64,000 nt of DNA from the NCBI RefSeq assembly GCF_038594945.1, contig NZ_JBCFYD010000001.1, positions 496,001 to 560,000 on the forward strand, given 5' to 3'. The translations under genes were made by a program, and so were the position numbers. Within the stretch, counting starts at the first letter, position 1; each line of letters opens with the position of its first letter. The notes beneath the pieces are model-generated. The model saw only the letters and a program-made list of their open reading frames with translations. It was not told the DNA's origin and ran no database searches. Shown here in pieces: positions 34,764 through 43,346 of the stretch. Origin of the DNA: Fodinibius sp. Rm-B-1B1-1. Lineage in GTDB: Bacteria; Bacteroidota; Rhodothermia; Balneolales; Balneolaceae.

Positions 34764-35051
34764 ATGACATCTAAAAACAAATACAAATACCTGTTTATAC
34801 TGGGAGTGCTCATTGCTGCAGGCTTTGCCCTGGCAGATTCACTGGGCTTTTTTAATCCCAAACCGTATACAGCCGTAAATCACGGCTCACACAATCATTA
34901 CGTCCCTGAAAACCGAGATTCAGGAGTGGGCATCAACAAATTTCCCATGGAGGAGCCGGGACCCAGAGAGATAATTACGCCAACCGGTCAAATCGTCCGA
35001 AAGGATAAATGGGAATCTCAGCAAGCCGATTCGGCAGCCCAAAAACCTTGA
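34764..35051 (+). CDS. Small membrane-anchored or exported His-containing protein, 95 residues
   Basis: An N-terminal hydrophobic segment (YLFILGVLIAAGFALADSLG) may be a signal anchor. The mature part has NHGSHNHYVPEN, a His cluster that could bind metal, and a conserved-looking MEEPGPREI. It lies eight bases after DUF411 and before a TlpA gene. No family is recognised. A role in periplasmic copper handling is plausible from context only. Confidence 0.6.
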   Translation: MTSKNKYKYLFILGVLIAAGFALADSLGFFNPKPYTAVNHGSHNHYVPENRDSGVGINKFPMEEPGPREIITPTGQIVRKDKWESQQADSAAQKP

Positions 35052-35135
35052 GGTCGACAACTTAAACTGCTTATTCTCCCCTTCACTATAGAAATATAGG
35101 GGTAATAAATTGTTCAACCGAAAACTGCTTACACT

Positions 35136-35714
35136 ATGAAATACTTTATCTATTCAATGTTGTTGATTGCTTTCACAGCTTGTGGAGCGGAACAGAACGA
35201 AACTACAGAACATGGTATGGGAAGTGCCACTGCCAAGAAAGTGGAACACCTTGATCCTGCTTCCGCCCCGTTACATGAGGCTAAAAAAGAAGCCCCCGCC
35301 ACGGATTTCGAGATCACGCTCCTGAGTGGAGAACCGTTTCGCCTCTCCGATCAAAAAGGAAAAGTCGTACTGATGAATATCTGGGCTACCTGGTGTGCAC
35401 CATGCCGGGAAGAGACTCCTGATCTTGTTGCCTTATACGAAAAATACAAAGACCAGGGATATGTCACGCTCGGTGTCTCAGTTGACGAACAGGGCGAATC
35501 GGTAGTGCGTCCGTTTATGGAAGAGTATAACGTTACCTATCCGATGTACATCGACACCGACGGTACCGTTATGGAAAAATACGGTCCTACGATGGGCATC
35601 CCGACGACCTATATTATCGGCCGGAAGGGTAATCTCCGATACTTTGCCGTGGGAGCACTGACCAATAAAGAACTTGAACCCCGTTTGAAAGAGCTTCTGG
35701 CAGAAGAAAGGTAA
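35136..35714 (+). CDS. TlpA/ResA-type thioredoxin lipoprotein
   Basis: The signal peptide ends in the lipobox FTACG. After a short linker the thioredoxin fold carries MNIWATWCAPCREETPDL with the CAPC active site, then cis-Pro in GIPTTYIIG. It should reduce periplasmic disulfides or copper-oxidised thiols on the membrane face. It lies 28 bases before a DsbD-like gene, which would feed it electrons. The pair fits repair of thiol damage under copper stress or maturation of c-type cytochromes. Confidence 0.9.
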   Translation: MKYFIYSMLLIAFTACGAEQNETTEHGMGSATAKKVEHLDPASAPLHEAKKEAPATDFEITLLSGEPFRLSDQKGKVVLMNIWATWCAPCREETPDLVALYEKYKDQGYVTLGVSVDEQGESVVRPFMEEYNVTYPMYIDTDGTVMEKYGPTMGIPTTYIIGRKGNLRYFAVGALTNKELEPRLKELLAEER

Positions 35715-35742
35715 TCCTAATCCCCAATTGCCCCTACCACCT

Positions 35743-37542
35743 ATGAACATTCAAAAAAATCTCGTTCCACTACTTTTCACTTTTCTTCTATCCAGTATTG
35801 GTCCCCTGCTCCAAGCCCAGCCTGTGGGTAGTACCGGGAAAGTATCCACCGAAGTCAAACTCTCGCAAAATGTAATCCCAGCTGGAGACTCTATGGCTGT
35901 GGCAGTAGAAATGAATATCGATGATACCTGGCACGTCAATGCGCAAAAACCCACGCTCGATTATTTGATCGGTACTGAGCTGAGCCTTGATTCTCTTTCG
36001 GGGTTCAGTATGAGCGGAATACAATATCCCGATTCGGAACGATTCACCTTTGCCTTTGCCGATGAGCCTATCGATGTATATCAGGGCAATGCCCCAATAT
36101 TTTTTACGCTCACTACTACCCCCGATATATCCCCCGGATCGTACACCATAACAGGCACCTTGCGCGTTCAGGCATGCAATGATAACTCTTGTCTGCCACC
36201 ATCAACCCTTGATATTTCCATTCCTGTTGAAGTGGCCGCAGCCAATACCGGATACAAATCCATCAATCAAGATCTATTTGAGGACTATGGGCAAACATCG
36301 ACAGCCGGCAATTCTTCAACGTTGTTGCCTGACAATTCCATTGCCACTATGTTCAGTGAACGCGGGGCTGTCTGGGCATTCTTAAGTATTTTCCTGATTG
36401 GACTGGCGCTTAATCTAACCCCTTGTGTGTATCCCATGCTCTCGGTCACCGTGTCGCTGTTTGGCGGACGTGCTGATCAACAAATAAGTGCATATCAGTC
36501 TTTTACAAAGGCTTTAATTTACATATTGGGCATTGTCTTTATGTACAGCGTACTGGGGGTAGCGGCTGCCTACACGGGCAGTCTGTTTGGAAGCTGGCTA
36601 CAAAGTTCAGTCGTTTTGGCTGCAGTGGGGGGAATTCTGCTGGCTATGGCATTGAGTATGTTCGGACTTTATGAGTTGCAGCCACCACAATGGGTATTGC
36701 AAAAGCTGGGTGGATCCCAACGGTCTGTAGGGCCTGTAGGTCTTTTTCTTTCTGGGGTAATGGTAGGTATTTTTGCAGCCCCCTGCATCGGACCACCAGT
36801 AATCGCCCTGCTGACATTTGTAGGTGCCCAAGGTAACCCATTGTTTGGCTTTTTTACCTTCTTTGTGATGGCATTCGGTCTTGGGCTTCCGTATCTCGTC
36901 CTCGGTACCTTCAGCAGTCTACTGTCCAAACTTCCGAAATCCGGGGAATGGATGGTGTGGGTCAAAAAGGTATTTGGAGTAGTTTTGATCGGCGCTGCCC
37001 TGTTTTTCCTTGCTCTGGCCTGGTTTCCTCAATACGTACTGTATATCCTCCCCCCGACACTTATCCTGGGTGGCATCTACCTCGGATTTATGGAATCCTC
37101 CGGACAAAACCTTAAAACATTTAACCGCGTTAAACGAATAGTGGGTGTTGCCGGTATAATTGGTGGTGTTCTATTCACTATGAATCTGACAAAACCAACA
37201 GTTCAATGGGAATCATATCATCCCGATAAACTGGAAAAAGCGGCCCAGGCAGGAACACCCGTAGTACTCGATTTTTATGCTGACTGGTGCGTGCCATGCC
37301 TGGAGTTGGATCGGATCACGTTTACCAATGAAGAAGTTATCTCTGCACTGCAATCCTACCGAACGATAAAAGTCGACCTCACCGATTATGAATCCCCCGA
37401 AGCTGAAGCAATACGCAAAAAGTTTGGCGTGGCTGGCGTACCCACGATCATATTTCTGAATAAAAACGGAATAGAAATCAAAGAGTCACGAGTGGTTGGA
37501 TTTGTAGGAGCAAAAGAATTTCTGAAACGAATACCAGAATGA
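35743..37542 (+). CDS. DsbD-like thiol:disulfide interchange protein
   Basis: The start is the ATG at 35743 (MNIQKN). The signal peptide is followed by a DsbD-alpha-like domain (about 30-170, with CNDNSCLPP). The eight-span core has its two essential Cys in NLTPCVYPML and AAPCIGPPV. A C-terminal thioredoxin domain (about 490-600) has DWCVPCLELD. Electrons pass from cytoplasmic thioredoxin through the core to the periplasm. The partner is probably the TlpA-type protein just upstream. A hairpin with a T-run follows the stop. Length matches full DsbD. Confidence 0.9.
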   Translation: MNIQKNLVPLLFTFLLSSIGPLLQAQPVGSTGKVSTEVKLSQNVIPAGDSMAVAVEMNIDDTWHVNAQKPTLDYLIGTELSLDSLSGFSMSGIQYPDSERFTFAFADEPIDVYQGNAPIFFTLTTTPDISPGSYTITGTLRVQACNDNSCLPPSTLDISIPVEVAAANTGYKSINQDLFEDYGQTSTAGNSSTLLPDNSIATMFSERGAVWAFLSIFLIGLALNLTPCVYPMLSVTVSLFGGRADQQISAYQSFTKALIYILGIVFMYSVLGVAAAYTGSLFGSWLQSSVVLAAVGGILLAMALSMFGLYELQPPQWVLQKLGGSQRSVGPVGLFLSGVMVGIFAAPCIGPPVIALLTFVGAQGNPLFGFFTFFVMAFGLGLPYLVLGTFSSLLSKLPKSGEWMVWVKKVFGVVLIGAALFFLALAWFPQYVLYILPPTLILGGIYLGFMESSGQNLKTFNRVKRIVGVAGIIGGVLFTMNLTKPTVQWESYHPDKLEKAAQAGTPVVLDFYADWCVPCLELDRITFTNEEVISALQSYRTIKVDLTDYESPEAEAIRKKFGVAGVPTIIFLNKNGIEIKESRVVGFVGAKEFLKRIPE

Positions 37543-37600
37543 TTCAACCCAATCTCATCCTGTCGCAGCAATCAGCTCGTGTACGTATTCATCAGGAATG

Positions 37601-37640
37601 CTCAACACAAATTAGTTGTGTTGGGGATTACCATTTTTTA
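37601..37640 (+). terminator. Rho-independent terminator after the DsbD-like gene
   Basis: Stem CAACACAA / TTGTGTTG (37603-37610 and 37616-37623), extended by two further pairs, with loop ATTAG. It is followed by a T-rich run near 37634-37639. It separates the thiol operon from the ATPase promoter that begins at about 37650. Confidence 0.65.
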
Positions 37641-37649
37641 GAAATAAAA

Positions 37650-37692
37650 ATTAAGCTTTTTAAGCTTAATTTAAGCCTCTTCTTCCTATAAT
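37650..37692 (+). promoter_or_regulatory. Copper-type promoter A: TTTAAG-N5-TTTAAG plus TATAAT, before the P1B-3 ATPase
   Basis: TTTAAG copies start at 37659 and 37670, 11 bases apart, with a weaker ATTAAG at 37650. The second copy is followed by 11 bases and TATAAT (37687-37692). The same arrangement occurs upstream of three other metal operons in this window. Direct repeats spaced by one helical turn next to a -10 box are typical of OmpR-family response-regulator sites. Confidence 0.75.
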
Positions 37693-37753
37693 ACCTGAAA
37701 ACCAAGGCCCATAATCTATGGGTTACCACAATAAATAGCTTAAGGATGGTATT

Positions 37754-39820
37754 ATGGAACATTCTCACCAAGACATGAAGCACGATCATAATCACAGTGG
37801 CAATCAGCATCACGACCATGAACATAACCACGAAAATCATAGAGAACACAAGCACTCCGGTGGGCATGCTGAACACCACGCCCACATGGCCGAGGATTTT
37901 CTGAAGCGTTTTTGGATATCCATTGCCCTAACCATTCCTATCCTGATTCTTTCTCACATGATTCAGGGGTTCTTGGGATTAGGAGATACCCTCCAGTTTA
38001 CCGGTGATACCTATATCTCATTCATCCTTTCTAGCATCGTGTTCTTTTATGGTGGGTGGCCATTTTTGAAGGGCCTCTACGACGAGGTAAGTGATCGCCA
38101 GCCCGGAATGATGACCCTGATCGGTGTTGCCATTACGGCCGCTTACGTATATAGCACTCTCGTAGTCTTTGCGGTAGAAGGACAGGTTTTCTTCTGGGAG
38201 CTGGCTACGCTGGTGGATATCATGCTGATCGGTCATTATATCGAGATGAAATCCGTAATGAGCGCTTCCCGAGCCCTTGAGGAACTGGCAAAATTGATGC
38301 CGTCGGAAGCGCACGTAATTCAAGAAGACGGTTCCACCAAAGACGTCCCACTTGAAGAATTGCAAAAGGGATATAAAGTGTTGGTAAAACCCGGCGAAAA
38401 GATTCCGGCCGATGGAATGGTTATTGACGGTAAGTCATCAGTTAATGAATCACTGATGACAGGAGAATCTAAACCAGTGTCCAAACAAAAAGACGATGAA
38501 GTCATCGGGGGATCTATCAATGGAGAAGGATCTCTTACGATTGAAGTTAACCGGACGGGTGAGGACTCCTTTCTCTCCCAGGTCATTGACCTTGTACGGC
38601 AAGCCCAAGAAAGCAAGTCCCGAACACAAGATTTGGCTAACCGTGCCGCATTTTGGCTTACCATCATTGCTTTAGGTGCCGGTGCGCTCACCTTCTTTGC
38701 GTGGACCTTCTTTACTACCGAAAATTTTGTATTCGCCCTGGAACGTACCGTTACCGTGATGGTGATTGCCTGTCCGCATGCGCTGGGACTGGCCGTACCA
38801 CTGGTCGTAGCCGTTTCCACCAGCCTGGCCGCCCAGAATGGATTCCTGATCCGCAACCGTACCGCCTTTGAAGAAGCCCGTAATCTCGGAGCTATCATCT
38901 TCGATAAAACGGGAACACTGACCCATGGTGAGTTTGGCGTAACGGATGTCCTGACATTCAATGGCTTCGACGATAAGGAACAACTCTTGAGCCTGGCCGG
39001 CTCGCTGGAGCAAAACTCTGAACATCCTATTGCCCGTGGCATCGTGAAAGCTACTGACGGGCTGATGAAAGTAGAGGAGTTCAACTCTATCACAGGAAAG
39101 GGAATTGAAGGACGCGTAGATGGCAAACAGATTAAAGTGGTAAGTCCCGGCTACCTGCGTGAACACAACATTGACCATCCAACAGAACAGTATGAACAGC
39201 TTTCCGGTCAGGGGAAAACCGTCGTGTTCGTCATTATTGACGACCAGCTCCAGGGGGCGATCGCCCTTGGTGATAATATCCGGGAAGATTCCCGCGAGGC
39301 TATTCAAAGCCTCCACGACATGGGTATCCAGTGTATTATGCTCACCGGCGACAACCGGCAAACCGCCGCCTATGTGGCCAACGAGCTCGGACTGGATGAT
39401 TTCTTTGCCGAGGTATTGCCCGAAGAAAAAGCAGCTAAAATTAGAGAAGTACAACAGCGCGGACTCAAAGTGGCCATGACCGGCGACGGTGTGAATGACG
39501 CTCCCGCCCTGGCGCAGGCCGATGTGGGTATTGCTATCGGGGCTGGTTCGGATGTTGCAGTAGAGACTGGTGATATCATTCTTACCCAGAGCAATCCCAA
39601 AGATGTAGCGTCATTAATCGCGCTTGCAAAAGCGACCTACAAGAAAATGGTGCAGAACTTGTGGTGGGCTACGGGATACAACGCCTTTGCGATACCGTTG
39701 GCTGCAGGTGTGTTATACACTTATGGCATTATTCTGAGCCCCGCCCTTGGCGCTGTGCTCATGTCACTCAGTACCGTAATCGTGGCTATTAATGCACGGT
39801 TCCTTAAAATTGAACGCTAA
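37754..39820 (+). CDS. copB: P1B-3-type copper-translocating ATPase (CopB type)
   Basis: The N-terminal 45 residues are a His-rich metal-binding tail (HHDHEHNHENHREHKHSGGH within it). The transport motif is CPH at 340-342 (VIACPHALGL), the signature of the P1B-3 copper/silver subgroup, rather than CPC. The phosphorylated Asp is D384 in DKTGTLTHG, with TGES and GDGVNDAPALAQADVGIA present. The pump exports copper from the cytoplasm at ATP cost. It has its own TTTAAG-type promoter and is followed by a PII-like gene after a short gap. Note that this CopB ATPase is unrelated to the outer-membrane CopB encoded at 55238. Confidence 0.93.
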   Translation: MEHSHQDMKHDHNHSGNQHHDHEHNHENHREHKHSGGHAEHHAHMAEDFLKRFWISIALTIPILILSHMIQGFLGLGDTLQFTGDTYISFILSSIVFFYGGWPFLKGLYDEVSDRQPGMMTLIGVAITAAYVYSTLVVFAVEGQVFFWELATLVDIMLIGHYIEMKSVMSASRALEELAKLMPSEAHVIQEDGSTKDVPLEELQKGYKVLVKPGEKIPADGMVIDGKSSVNESLMTGESKPVSKQKDDEVIGGSINGEGSLTIEVNRTGEDSFLSQVIDLVRQAQESKSRTQDLANRAAFWLTIIALGAGALTFFAWTFFTTENFVFALERTVTVMVIACPHALGLAVPLVVAVSTSLAAQNGFLIRNRTAFEEARNLGAIIFDKTGTLTHGEFGVTDVLTFNGFDDKEQLLSLAGSLEQNSEHPIARGIVKATDGLMKVEEFNSITGKGIEGRVDGKQIKVVSPGYLREHNIDHPTEQYEQLSGQGKTVVFVIIDDQLQGAIALGDNIREDSREAIQSLHDMGIQCIMLTGDNRQTAAYVANELGLDDFFAEVLPEEKAAKIREVQQRGLKVAMTGDGVNDAPALAQADVGIAIGAGSDVAVETGDIILTQSNPKDVASLIALAKATYKKMVQNLWWATGYNAFAIPLAAGVLYTYGIILSPALGAVLMSLSTVIVAINARFLKIER

Positions 39821-39830
39821 ATCCGAGGTT

Positions 39831-40175
39831 ATGATGAAATTAGTCAAAGCATACATCCGACCCATGCTACTGGAAGATGTTTACACAGCACTCCGCAAAG
39901 AAGGGCATTGCTGCATGACTGTTTTCGAAGGTGAAGGCACAGGTCGTTTCAGCGACCCCAATGATCAGCATGGATCTCTAAACTTCCCGGCCATGCATAC
40001 GCATGTGGCAAAGATTGAAATTGCAGTGGAATCAGACGATGTAGCTACAGTTATCGATATTATTAAAAAGCATGGAAAAACGGGTCACAAAGGAGACGGC
40101 ATCGTCTTTGTCTGCCCCATAGAGAGAGTAACAAGAATTCGTGACGGTAAAGAGGGTGCAACAGTTCTTAATTAA
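39831..40175 (+). CDS. PII-like protein associated with metal transport
   Basis: A start at 39831 gives MMKLVKAYIRPMLLEDVY, the first strand and helix of the PII fold. The loop region reads EGEGTGRFSDPNDQHG in place of the canonical YRGAEY T-loop, so uridylylation is not expected. It contains CC at 27-28 and several His. Related PII-like proteins sit beside heavy-metal efflux genes and are thought to bind nucleotides or metals. It is probably co-transcribed with the P1B-3 ATPase, which it may regulate. Confidence 0.75.
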   Translation: MMKLVKAYIRPMLLEDVYTALRKEGHCCMTVFEGEGTGRFSDPNDQHGSLNFPAMHTHVAKIEIAVESDDVATVIDIIKKHGKTGHKGDGIVFVCPIERVTRIRDGKEGATVLN

Positions 40176-40186
40176 CTCTTGCGCAC

Positions 40187-40220
40187 TTTAAGGTTGCTTT
40201 AAGGGAGGTTGTTGTATGTT
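40187..40220 (+). promoter_or_regulatory. Copper-type promoter B: TTTAAG-N5-TTTAAG plus TATGTT, before DUF302
   Basis: TTTAAG copies start at 40187 and 40198; 11 bases after the second is TATGTT (40215-40220). The spacing is identical to the sites at 37659 and 43018. It begins 12 bases after the PII-like gene stop and precedes the DUF302 gene at 40268. Confidence 0.75.
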
Positions 40221-40267
40221 ACAGTAGAACATCAAAACCTATTGAATCTTAAAAGACCAAAAACACT

Positions 40268-40654
40268 ATGGAATATTTCACATCACAGAAAGTCGATCTC
40301 TCCTATGATCAGGCCATAGAAAAGGTAACTGGCCTACTGAAAGAAGAAGGCTTTGGCGTGTTGACGGAAATCGACGTCAAGGATACCCTGAAAGAGAAAC
40401 TGGATGTAGATTTTAAAAAGTATAAAATCCTGGGAGCCTGCAATCCAAACTTTGCCCACAAGGCGCTGCAGGCGGAAGACAAAATTGGCGTAATGCTCCC
40501 CTGTAATGTCATTGTGGAGGAAAATGAAGATGGTACGGTAGAAGTTTCGGCCGTCAACCCGGTGGCTTCGATGCAGGCCGTTTCCAATGACCGGCTTCAG
40601 CCTATTGCCGACGAGGTCCGAACGAGATTAGAAAAGGTAATCAGCAACCTATAA
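40268..40654 (+). CDS. DUF302 protein
   Basis: This 128-residue protein matches DUF302: an initial strand and helix (YDQAIEKVTGLLKEEGFGVLTEID), then KKYKILGACNPNFAHKAL with a conserved Cys, and MLPCNVIVEEN. The fold is a small alpha/beta homodimer, cytoplasmic and of unknown biochemical function. DUF302 genes recur in copper and sulfur clusters. It has its own copper-type promoter and precedes a Met-rich exported protein. Confidence 0.9.
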   Translation: MEYFTSQKVDLSYDQAIEKVTGLLKEEGFGVLTEIDVKDTLKEKLDVDFKKYKILGACNPNFAHKALQAEDKIGVMLPCNVIVEENEDGTVEVSAVNPVASMQAVSNDRLQPIADEVRTRLEKVISNL

Positions 40655-40698
40655 CAAGGAATTAAACTGGAATTAAATCCAAATAAAAGGTGACTACA

Positions 40699-41184
40699 AT
40701 GAAACGCTTAACAATGATTCTATCCTTCATGCTACTCTTTACAACTATGGGTATGGCTCAGCAGAAGCAGGGGGACATGACACAAAAAAGACAACAAATG
40801 ATGGAGATGATGCAGGACTCCACCATGCGTACTATGATGATGGAACACATGGCCCAAAATCCCCAGATGCGCCAACAAATGATGCAACAGATGATGGGCT
40901 CTATGGACATGGATCACACCATGATGATGGGGAATATGCAGAAGATGATGAATGATCCCCAGATGAAGGAGCGCATGCAAAAGCATATGGAGATGATGCA
41001 GTCCATGATGCAGGATGGTGAAATGGACCATTCTAAAATGATGGAGATGATGGGTGACTCATCCATGATGAAAATGCATATGATGTGCATGCAGATGATG
41101 AAGGGTAACATGATGGATGGACAGGGAATGATGAACAAAAAAGACGGCATGAACGGCAACAGCCACGGGCAACATCACAACTGA
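40699..41184 (+). CDS. Met-rich exported copper-binding protein candidate
   Basis: The start is ATG 40699, giving a signal peptide LTMILSFMLLFTTMGMAQQ. The mature part has Met at about one residue in four, often in MxxMM or MM pairs, plus dispersed His (DMDHTMMMG). Methionine-rich periplasmic proteins bind Cu(I) or Ag(I). No fold or family name is certain. It follows DUF302 and precedes SHOCT and DUF2933-like genes, a usual copper-resistance neighbourhood. Confidence 0.8.
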   Translation: MKRLTMILSFMLLFTTMGMAQQKQGDMTQKRQQMMEMMQDSTMRTMMMEHMAQNPQMRQQMMQQMMGSMDMDHTMMMGNMQKMMNDPQMKERMQKHMEMMQSMMQDGEMDHSKMMEMMGDSSMMKMHMMCMQMMKGNMMDGQGMMNKKDGMNGNSHGQHHN

Positions 41185-41186
41185 TC

Positions 41187-41402
41187 ATGGACTGGCTAAA
41201 CGCACTGAATACCCATTGGGCCCCGGTACTGTGGCTACTTCTTGCCGGGGTCTTTCTACTGATCTGGTATCTGGCCCTGCGTGGCAAACACCGGCTTGAA
41301 ATCAGAAATGCAGCCGTCGAAGTTCACCGAAGACGATTTCAAACCGGTGAGATATCGAAAGAAGAGTTCAACAGGCTCAAAAGTTCACTTACCAACAACT
41401 AA
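41187..41402 (+). CDS. SHOCT-type mini membrane protein
   Basis: 71 residues: one span (WLLLAGVFLLIWYLAL) then a C-terminal SHOCT segment HRRRFQTGEISKEEFNRLK. SHOCT segments are short helical oligomerisation modules. Two similar genes occur at 43114 and 56052 within the same island, each beside copper genes. The biochemical role is unknown. It starts two bases after the Met-rich gene. Confidence 0.8.
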   Translation: MDWLNALNTHWAPVLWLLLAGVFLLIWYLALRGKHRLEIRNAAVEVHRRRFQTGEISKEEFNRLKSSLTNN

Positions 41403-41417
41403 CCATATCACATAAAA

Positions 41418-41606
41418 ATGAACAAGCATACCCTTTGGATGATTATTGGTTGTGGTGTTCCACTTCTGCTTCTGTTTTTCGCCCCAATGCTGGGGCTGAG
41501 CAGTAATATAACCATCTTTCTATTTGTCGTAGCAATGTTTGCCTGCCACATCCTGATGATTGGGCACCACCGAAAAGGATCCAAACATCAAGATCATCAA
41601 CATTAA
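41418..41606 (+). CDS. DUF2933-like small membrane protein
   Basis: 62 residues, with two spans (LWMIIGCGVPLLLLFFAP and ITIFLFVVAMFACHILMIGHH) and a His-rich end (GHHRKGSKHQDHQH). The Gly-Cys near the first span and the His after the second are typical of DUF2933 proteins from metal-resistance clusters. It probably sits in the inner membrane with a metal-binding tail. Function is unknown. Confidence 0.7.
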   Translation: MNKHTLWMIIGCGVPLLLLFFAPMLGLSSNITIFLFVVAMFACHILMIGHHRKGSKHQDHQH

Positions 41607-41620
41607 ATACGGAGGTCACT

Positions 41621-41920
41621 ATGAAAACGCTAAGCATAAAAAAATTGGGAATGGCCGTTGGCACTACTGGCGCTGTTCTATATATCGGCTGTATTATCCT
41701 GATGGTTTCAGTTGGAAGAGAAGGAACCATCTTCTTCTTTAATAGCCTATTGCACGGGCTTGATGTAGAACCCATAATTCGCATGAGTGTACCGCCATTG
41801 GATGCACTGTTTGGCCTCATACAAACCTTTATTCTGGGTTGGCTGGTCGGTGCATTGATCGCGGCTATATATAATATTGGCATTGATCAGGATACACAAG
41901 AGGAAAGCAGACCATCATGA
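41621..41920 (+). CDS. DUF5676-like membrane protein
   Basis: 99 residues with two spans (GAVLYIGCIILMVSVG; ALFGLIQTFILGWLVGALIAAIYNIG) and a polar tail. The layout, including GWLVGALIAAIYN near the end, resembles the DUF5676 family found beside copper genes. Its stop overlaps the start of the M50 protease (ATGA), so the two are translationally coupled. Function is unknown. Confidence 0.7.
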   Translation: MKTLSIKKLGMAVGTTGAVLYIGCIILMVSVGREGTIFFFNSLLHGLDVEPIIRMSVPPLDALFGLIQTFILGWLVGALIAAIYNIGIDQDTQEESRPS

Positions 41921-43002
41921 AGTGGTCCCTCTACCTCGGTAAACCAGCAGGCATCAAAGTTTTTATTCATTGGACCTTTATCCTGTTGGTTATATGGCTC
42001 TCCTGGATGCACCTGCAACAGGGGCACGGAATTTTTGAAATTATAATGGGCCTGTTCTTTCTGGCCTTACTGTTTGCTTGTGTGACGCTACACGAATTTG
42101 GACATGCCTTGGCAGCTCGCAGGTATGGTATCGATACACAGGATATCAACTTATTACCCATTGGTGGAGTAGCAAGACTTGAGCGAATGCCTGAGGACCC
42201 CAAGCAAGAATTAGTTGTTGCGGCTGCCGGTCCTGCCGTAAATGTGGCTATTGCCGGTTTACTATTCTTGTTGATACTGGTTACCGGACAGAGCCAACTC
42301 GATATTAGCCATCATGTAACGGGGAGTAATTTCCTGTCTGATTTGCTTGTAATTAATATCATCTTAGTCGTTTTCAACTTAATACCAGCATTTCCAATGG
42401 ACGGAGGCCGCGTGCTCCGAGCCTTGTTGGCTTTTAAAATGAAACGTGCCAAAGCCACCCAAGTTGCTGCCTCGATAGGACAACTACTGGCCGTAGGCTT
42501 TATACTATTCGGACTTTTTTACAATCCATTCCTACTGTTTATTGGGATTTTTGTATTTCTTGGCGCTGGGGCTGAAGCCCGACAGGTCTCCATGACTGAA
42601 TCTATGAAGGTGATAACAGCAAAAGATATCATGACCAGTAATTACCAGAGTATCTCCCTGAGTGCTTCTGTAGCACAGGCCGCTTCTCTCATGCTTGAAA
42701 ACCGATCCTCTGAACTTGTTGTTAAAAACGGGGACCAATTTGTAGGAATCGTGTCTTATAGATCCGTTATTCAGGCACTTCAGGGTGGTAAATCAGAACG
42801 CCCAATAATTGATCTTATTCAGGATGATGTAAAAACTCTTGAGCCCAATTTATTATTGGCGGATGTCGTTGATGTCCTTCAAATGGAGGATCAATCCATG
42901 TATCCTGTTATTGGCAACAACAAGATTTGGGGCATAGTTACAAAGTCTGATCTCAATAAGATTCTTCTTGAACAACAGATAACTGCACAAGCTGAAGAAT
43001 AA
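41917..43002 (+). CDS. Site-2-type M50 metalloprotease with CBS pair
   Basis: The zinc site is HEFGHALAARRYG (HExxH) near residue 65, and the second motif is NLIPAFPMDGGRVLRALL, with the Asp ligand in MDGG. About 230-355 holds two CBS domains (MTSNYQSISLSASVAQAASLM and the later WGIVTKSDLNKILLEQ). Site-2 proteases cut membrane-bound regulators or damaged membrane proteins; CBS pairs sense adenosine nucleotides. It is the last gene of the DUF302 operon and is followed by copper promoter C. Confidence 0.92.
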   Translation: MKWSLYLGKPAGIKVFIHWTFILLVIWLSWMHLQQGHGIFEIIMGLFFLALLFACVTLHEFGHALAARRYGIDTQDINLLPIGGVARLERMPEDPKQELVVAAAGPAVNVAIAGLLFLLILVTGQSQLDISHHVTGSNFLSDLLVINIILVVFNLIPAFPMDGGRVLRALLAFKMKRAKATQVAASIGQLLAVGFILFGLFYNPFLLFIGIFVFLGAGAEARQVSMTESMKVITAKDIMTSNYQSISLSASVAQAASLMLENRSSELVVKNGDQFVGIVSYRSVIQALQGGKSERPIIDLIQDDVKTLEPNLLLADVVDVLQMEDQSMYPVIGNNKIWGIVTKSDLNKILLEQQITAQAEE

Positions 43003-43017
43003 ATAATCCCCGCCCAA

Positions 43018-43051
43018 TTTAAGCTTGTTTTAAGGCGTCCGTTCCTATCTT
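43018..43051 (+). promoter_or_regulatory. Copper-type promoter C: TTTAAG-N5-TTTAAG plus TATCTT, before SHOCT and GAPDH genes
   Basis: TTTAAG copies start at 43018 and 43029; after 11 bases comes TATCTT (43046-43051). The spacing equals that of promoters A and B. It begins 16 bases after the protease stop and should drive the SHOCT gene at 43114, the GAPDH gene, and probably the genes after it. Confidence 0.75.
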
Positions 43052-43113
43052 ACTATAAGTTTCAATACAGTCCTTACTGTATTTACCAACCGTTAATTAA
43101 AAAAATAAGGATT

Positions 43114-43329
43114 ATGTTTTACGATCATCACTTTATAGGCATGCATTGGATATGGTGGCTCATTGTGGTTGGTATTATCCTATTGGTTGTTTTCAATATC
43201 ATTCCCTATCGCCCCAAAACAGAACTGGAAGAAGATGCCATGGATATATTAAAGAGAAGGTTCGCCCGTGGTGAAATTGAGCGGGAAGAATTTGAGGAAC
43301 GGAAAAAAATCTTAAAACAAAGCAATTAA
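43114..43329 (+). CDS. SHOCT-type mini membrane protein
   Basis: 71 residues: an N-terminal His-containing stretch (MFYDHHFIGMHW), one span (WWLIVVGIILLVVFNII), then LKRRFARGEIEREEFEERK, the SHOCT segment. It is the first gene after copper promoter C and lies 17 bases before the GAPDH gene. It is paralogous in layout to the genes at 41187 and 56052. Function is unknown. Confidence 0.8.
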   Translation: MFYDHHFIGMHWIWWLIVVGIILLVVFNIIPYRPKTELEEDAMDILKRRFARGEIEREEFEERKKILKQSN

Positions 43330-43346
43330 TATTTAAGACCAAACTT

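Noticed and set aside
40660-40698. ATTAAA-N5-ATTAAA tandem before the Met-rich gene as a copper site
   Set aside because: It keeps the 11-base spacing but not the TTTAAG sequence and has no -10 hexamer at the right distance; it may be chance in AT-rich DNA.
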